From JAIVJN01 sp036732565 (lineage in GTDB: Bacteria; Acidobacteriota; Vicinamibacteria; Vicinamibacterales; UBA2999), in NCBI GenBank assembly GCA_036732565.1, contig DAINCF010000266.1:1-9770 (forward strand): a stretch of DNA of 9,770 nucleotides, written 5' to 3'. Under the pieces are notes generated by a model. That model worked only from the letters and a program-made list of their open reading frames with translations. It did no database searches and had not been told where the DNA came from. A program made the position numbers and the translations under genes. Positions 6,454 through 9,770 of the stretch are shown piece after piece; the stretch's first letter is position 1, and the number at the start of each line of letters is the position of its first letter.

Positions 6454-7571
6454 AGATCCTGTTCGCGGGCATCATTGCCCGCTACCCCTTTGGTGGGGTC
6501 ACGTGGTGCTCTCTCATGTACATGCTGGGCTTGCGCGCGCTCGGCCACGACGTCATGTACATCGAGGACACGGGCGAGTGCATCTACGACCCCGAGCAGA
6601 ACACGCGCTCGGAGGATCCGTCGTACGGCACGCGTTATATCCACGCCGCGCTCGAGCCGTTCGGGTTCGGCGACCGCTGGACCTTCGTCAACTTCGATGG
6701 CGGGTATCACGGCGTCTCCAAGGAGAAGGTCCAGGCGTTCTGCGCGGATGCCGATCTCTTCATCAACCTCTCGGGCGGATCGTGGTTCTGGCGCGACGAG
6801 TACCGACGGATTCCACGCAAGGTGTTCGTCGACTCGGATCCGGTGTTCACGCAACTGGCCATCGCCAAGGGCGAGGGGTGGTATGTGGACTTCTTCCGCG
6901 GCTTCGATCGGCTGTTCACGTTCGGGGCCAACATCGGCACGCCGGCGTGCTCCGTACCGACGGGAGGGTTCGAGTGGCACAAGACGTGGCAGCCGGTCGC
7001 GATGGATCAGTGGCGCACGGACAAGCCGCCGGTGGGCGATCGCTTCACCACGGTCATGACCTGGAAGATCGAGAGCTTCACCGACGTCGACGGCAACAAG
7101 GACAAGGAGTTCGTGCACTACATCGATCTACCGTCGGTCGCGCCGACGCAGTTCGAGCTCGCCATCAACGGACCACAGCGCTTGCTCCGCGAGCACGGAT
7201 GGACCACAGTAGACGCGATGGGCGTCTCGCGGTCGCTGTGGGACTATCGGCAATTCATCCAGGGATCGAAGGCCGAGTTTGGCGTCGCCAAACACGCCTA
7301 CGTCGCCAATCGCTCCGGGTGGTTCAGCGATCGGACCGAATGCTATCTGGCCGCGGGACGACCGGCCATCGTGCAGGACACGGGCTGGAGCGCGCACTTG
7401 CCGGCCGGCGCCGGGCTGCTGGCGTTCTCGAGCCGCGACGAAGCGCTCGACGCGCTAGCACGCGTGGAGCGTGATTACGCGCTGCATGCCTGTCGGGCGT
7501 CCGAGATCGCGCGCGAGCATTTCGACGCGGCGCGCGTGCTGCCGCCATTCCTCGACATCGCCTGCGGATGA
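6450..7571 (+). CDS. CgeB-like GT-B fold glycosyltransferase
   Basis: The protein has 373 residues from ATG 6450, which overlaps the ABC stop as ATGA. The frame is open further upstream, but MKILFAGI is a typical GT-B beginning, so the coupled ATG is preferred. The N-terminal half has a Rossmann-type start (GIIARYPFGG, then GLRALGHDVMYIED) as in donor/acceptor domains of GT-B enzymes. The C-terminal half carries SDRTECYLAAGRPAIVQDTG (about 293-312), which matches the nucleotide-sugar-binding end of CgeB-like/Glyco_trans_1_2 proteins, with E297 in the place of the family glutamate. The classic EPFG motif of GT4 is absent. The middle is rich in Trp and aromatic residues (SGGSWFWRDEYRR) and I do not recognise it. 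No signal peptide or membrane segment is seen, so it is probably cytoplasmic. Likely role: adding one sugar to the product exported by the neighbouring transporter. Sugar specificity is unknown. Confidence 0.8.
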   Translation: MKILFAGIIARYPFGGVTWCSLMYMLGLRALGHDVMYIEDTGECIYDPEQNTRSEDPSYGTRYIHAALEPFGFGDRWTFVNFDGGYHGVSKEKVQAFCADADLFINLSGGSWFWRDEYRRIPRKVFVDSDPVFTQLAIAKGEGWYVDFFRGFDRLFTFGANIGTPACSVPTGGFEWHKTWQPVAMDQWRTDKPPVGDRFTTVMTWKIESFTDVDGNKDKEFVHYIDLPSVAPTQFELAINGPQRLLREHGWTTVDAMGVSRSLWDYRQFIQGSKAEFGVAKHAYVANRSGWFSDRTECYLAAGRPAIVQDTGWSAHLPAGAGLLAFSSRDEALDALARVERDYALHACRASEIAREHFDAARVLPPFLDIACG

Positions 7572-8683
7572 GCCCACTCCGAATCGCGCAAGTCGCCCCG
7601 GTGGCGGGGCCGATTCCTCCAGAGAAATCGGGTTCCATCGAATCGGTGACCTCGCTGCTGACCGAAGGGCTCGTGGCGCGGGGTCACGAGGTCACGCTCT
7701 TCGCCACCGGCAACTCACGGACGTCGGCGACGCTGCACTCGTTGTTCGAGAAGGGGTATCGCGAGAACCCGGACCTGTGGCCCTGGGAGCTGTGCGAGAT
7801 GTTCAATCTCGCGGCCGCGATCGAGCGGGCCGACGAGTTCGACATCGTGCACTACCAGGCGGAGTACTACCCGATGTCGCTGGCGTTTTCACGCCTGTGC
7901 TCCGCCGAGCTCGTCCAGACGCTGCATCATGCGCCGGCGGAGGAAGAAGTCGCGTTGTGGTCGCGATATGCGGACTCGCCGTTCGTGGCCATCTCGCAGG
8001 AGCAGGCGCGCCTGCTCTCTGGATTGGACATTGCCGGGGTGGTCTATCACGGCATGGACGTGCCGACGTTTCCGTTCCAGGTGACGCCTGATGACTATCT
8101 GGTGTTCCTGGGACGCTTCATTGAAGGCAAAGGAGTACTGTACGCTGTCGAGGTGGCCCGGCGAGTCGGCATGAAGCTCAAACTGGCCGCGGCCGAGAAC
8201 GATTACTACCGGGCGCACATCGCACCGCACGTCGACGGGCAGCAGATCATCTACGTCGGCGAGGTCGATCATCCGGCAAAGACGGAACTGCTCGGCGGCG
8301 CGCGCGCTTTGATTTATCCTGTCCAGGTAGCTGAGCCATTTGGACTGGTGCTGACCGAGGCCATGGCGTGCGGTACGCCGGTTGCGGCACTGGATCAGGG
8401 GGCGGTGGCCGAGATCGTCGATCAGGGCGTAACTGGCGGCGTGTTTCCCACAGTGGAGGCGCTCATCGCCGGGCTTCCTGACGTGCTGGCGTTGGACCGT
8501 GCGGCAGTGCGACGGCGCGCGATCGAGCGCTTCAGCGCCGATCGCATGGTGGATGGATACCTCGAGGTCTATTCCCGGTTGATGGCCGCGCGGACCGGGC
8601 GCGCGGAAAGAACGACCCCACATGGGCTCAGACGCCACACATCTAACGGGACGCTCCCTCCTCGCGGTATTCGCCCATCCTGA
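7568..8683 (+). CDS. GT4 family glycosyltransferase
   Basis: The protein has 371 residues, starting at ATG 7568 in a four-base overlap (ATGA) with the previous stop. The N-terminal domain shows LRIAQVAPV, a glycine/serine acceptor loop (PPEKSGSIESV), and GLVARGHEVTLFATG. The C-terminal domain has FLGRFIEGKG with R183 and K188 expected to hold the donor diphosphate, and EPFGLVLTEAMACGTPV with the E-x7-E pair E256/E264. It closes with the common RFSADRMVDGYLEVYSRL helix. These features place it in the retaining GT4 family. It probably transfers a sugar from a nucleotide donor to a lipid-linked or soluble acceptor in the cytoplasm. The last 30 or so residues (TGRAERTTPHGLRR onward) are Arg-rich, look non-conserved, and are encoded partly in the 62-base overlap with the deacetylase gene. 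GT4 is secure; substrate is not. Confidence 0.93.
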   Translation: MSPLRIAQVAPVAGPIPPEKSGSIESVTSLLTEGLVARGHEVTLFATGNSRTSATLHSLFEKGYRENPDLWPWELCEMFNLAAAIERADEFDIVHYQAEYYPMSLAFSRLCSAELVQTLHHAPAEEEVALWSRYADSPFVAISQEQARLLSGLDIAGVVYHGMDVPTFPFQVTPDDYLVFLGRFIEGKGVLYAVEVARRVGMKLKLAAAENDYYRAHIAPHVDGQQIIYVGEVDHPAKTELLGGARALIYPVQVAEPFGLVLTEAMACGTPVAALDQGAVAEIVDQGVTGGVFPTVEALIAGLPDVLALDRAAVRRRAIERFSADRMVDGYLEVYSRLMAARTGRAERTTPHGLRRHTSNGTLPPRGIRPS

Positions 8684-9458
8684 CGACGAATCGCTCGCGT
8701 GCGGAGGCCTCCTTGCGGGGTGTGCCGAGTTCGGCGCGCGCGTGACGTTGGTCTGCGCCACCCGCGGCGAGCGTGGTCCTCGTGGGCACGTCGCGCCCAA
8801 CGGCACGACCCCGCTGCGCGATGTACGCGCGCTCGAGCTGGCCGAGGCGGCGCGCATTCTCGGCGTCGCGGAAGTCATCCTGCTCGACCATGCCGACGGC
8901 TATCTCCCGTGGGTCGAAGCGTCGCGTCTCGAGCTGGAGATCCGTGACGTCATCGCGCGTGTACGTCCCGACGTCGTGATCACATTCGGCGCCGACGGGC
9001 TGTACTGGCATCCGGACCACATTGCCATCCACCATCGCACGACGACCGCCGTCGCGTCCTTCGGCGACGAGGCGCCGGCGCTGTACTACGTGACCATGCC
9101 GCGCGGCGCGATGCGGCGGGTGCTCAACAACGTCGCGCGCGACGAGGATCAGCCGGCGCCGGCGCCGTTCGGCATCACCGACCCCGATGCCTTTGGCGTC
9201 CTCGCGGCGCCGCCGACCCTTGTCGTCGACGTTTCGGCGTTCGCGGCGCGGAAGCTCGCGGCGCTGCAGTGCCACCAATCGCAGTTGGTGACCGGGGGCC
9301 CGGTCAGTTCGATGACCGAGACCGACGCCGTCCGACTGTTCGGCACCGAGCACTTCCATCGAGCCGCGGTCGGATCCTCCGCCGAGTCGTTCCTCGAGCG
9401 CTTCGCTGCCTCCTTCGACTCCGCTCAGGACAAGCCAATCACCGTCGAGGCGTCTTGA
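8622..9458 (+). CDS. PIG-L/LmbE-type zinc-dependent sugar de-N-acetylase
   Basis: The protein has 278 residues. It carries AHPDDE (18-23) close to the N-terminus and WHPDHIAIHH (129-138), the two signatures of the LmbE/MshB/PIG-L family. By analogy to MshB, H19, D22 and H133 should bind zinc, D21 act as base and H130 stabilise the intermediate. All are present. The later CHQSQ motif, shared with MshB- and BshB-type members, is also there. The family removes acetyl from N-acetylglucosaminyl compounds. Beside a GT4 enzyme this recalls the MshA/MshB and BshA/BshB pairs, but the ABC exporter and two other glycosyltransferases favour surface-glycan or glycolipid modification. ATG 8622 is chosen because no later start leaves AHPDDE intact; a weak GGAAAG precedes it. 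The C-terminal tail contains an apparent interspersed-repeat fragment at 9411-9436. Confidence 0.93.
   Translation: MGSDATHLTGRSLLAVFAHPDDESLACGGLLAGCAEFGARVTLVCATRGERGPRGHVAPNGTTPLRDVRALELAEAARILGVAEVILLDHADGYLPWVEASRLELEIRDVIARVRPDVVITFGADGLYWHPDHIAIHHRTTTAVASFGDEAPALYYVTMPRGAMRRVLNNVARDEDQPAPAPFGITDPDAFGVLAAPPTLVVDVSAFAARKLAALQCHQSQLVTGGPVSSMTETDAVRLFGTEHFHRAAVGSSAESFLERFAASFDSAQDKPITVEAS
9411..9436. repeat. Fragment resembling a common short interspersed repeat
   Basis: The bases read TCCTTCGACTCCGCTCAGG followed by ACAAGCC. On the other strand this is GGCTTGTCCTGAGCGGAGTC followed by GAAGGA. It closely resembles a short sequence I recall recurring many times in genomes of several environmental phyla, often translated as FDSAQDKP-like peptides. 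Here it encodes FDSAQDKP near the C-terminus of the deacetylase. Only one copy is in this window, so repetition cannot be shown from the data given. Confidence 0.4.
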
Positions 9459-9770
9459 TGCGGGTCGGAACGCTCGAGATTCTGCGCTGCTCGTTCTGTG
9501 GCAGCCCGCCGTCGCTGATCGACAATCGTGCGCTCGAGCGCACGGCCACGCACATCGAGTCGGGCGTTCTTGCCTGCCAATGTTGCGCCTTCCCCATCGT
9601 CGCCGGCATTCCGGTGATGATTGCGGACGAGACGACGCGTGCGGCGATGCACCAGCTCGAGGCCGGCGAGCGTGAGACGGCGCTGTTCACGTTGCTCGGG
9701 TTGAGCGATGACCACGGCCGCGCGGATGCCTTCCGCGCGCTGCGTGGGGGCGCGCGTCCAGCCACGTACC
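9458..9770 (+). CDS. Trm112-like zinc-ribbon protein, probable SAM methyltransferase N-terminus (truncated by window end)
   Basis: ATG 9458 overlaps the deacetylase stop by one base (TGATG) and has CGAGG seven bases upstream. The frame stays open to the window edge, giving 104 residues. The beginning holds two Cys pairs, C11-SF-C14 and C40-QC-C43 (with a third Cys at 42), around a short ESGVLAC strand. This is a Trm112-like zinc ribbon. It is followed by FPIVAGIPVMI and a helical region (TTRAAMHQLEAGERETALFTLLG). In bacteria this ribbon commonly precedes a class I methyltransferase domain, so the missing part is probably a SAM-binding Rossmann fold that methylates the glycan or a sugar intermediate. 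The ribbon is seen; the methyltransferase is inferred, and a stand-alone or other fused enzyme remains possible. Confidence 0.75.
   Translation, partial: MRVGTLEILRCSFCGSPPSLIDNRALERTATHIESGVLACQCCAFPIVAGIPVMIADETTRAAMHQLEAGERETALFTLLGLSDDHGRADAFRALRGGARPATY

Overview
The window is a GC-rich bacterial chromosomal segment, all genes on the + strand, dense in translationally overlapping genes. It looks like an environmental, probably soil Gram-negative bacterium. An acidobacterial (Vicinamibacteria-like) origin is my best guess, based on the style of the ankyrin C-terminus, the large glycosyltransferase fusions and a short interspersed-repeat fragment. This is recognition by eye, not a database match.

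Layout. Bases 1-393 hold the C-terminal end of an ankyrin-repeat protein whose start lies outside the window. Bases 394-802 are non-coding. They contain several inverted repeats, a plausible sigma70-type promoter (601-629) and a GGAC-rich motif that may be a mobile-element remnant. From 803 to the right edge runs one continuous gene train: a giant fusion of a GH2-like TIM barrel, a GT2 glycosyltransferase, membrane segments and an NHL beta-propeller (803-4636); an MsbA-type ABC exporter half-transporter (4633-6453); a CgeB-like GT-B glycosyltransferase (6450-7571); a GT4 glycosyltransferase (7568-8683); a PIG-L/LmbE zinc deacetylase (8622-9458); and the N-terminus of a protein with a Trm112-like zinc ribbon, probably a SAM-dependent methyltransferase (9458 to beyond the edge).

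How the genes fit together. Junctions overlap by 4, 4, 4, 62 and 1 bases, so this is almost certainly a single operon. Three glycosyltransferase activities, a sugar de-N-acetylase, a likely methyltransferase and a lipid- or glycan-exporting ABC protein point to assembly, trimming or modification, and export of a cell-surface glycan or glycolipid. The product cannot be identified from sequence alone. The most unusual element is the first gene. It joins a glycosidase-like domain with both expected catalytic glutamates, a processive-type GT2 domain, about five membrane segments and a six-bladed NHL propeller predicted to lie on the opposite side of the membrane. No RNA genes, CRISPR arrays or complete insertion sequences were seen.
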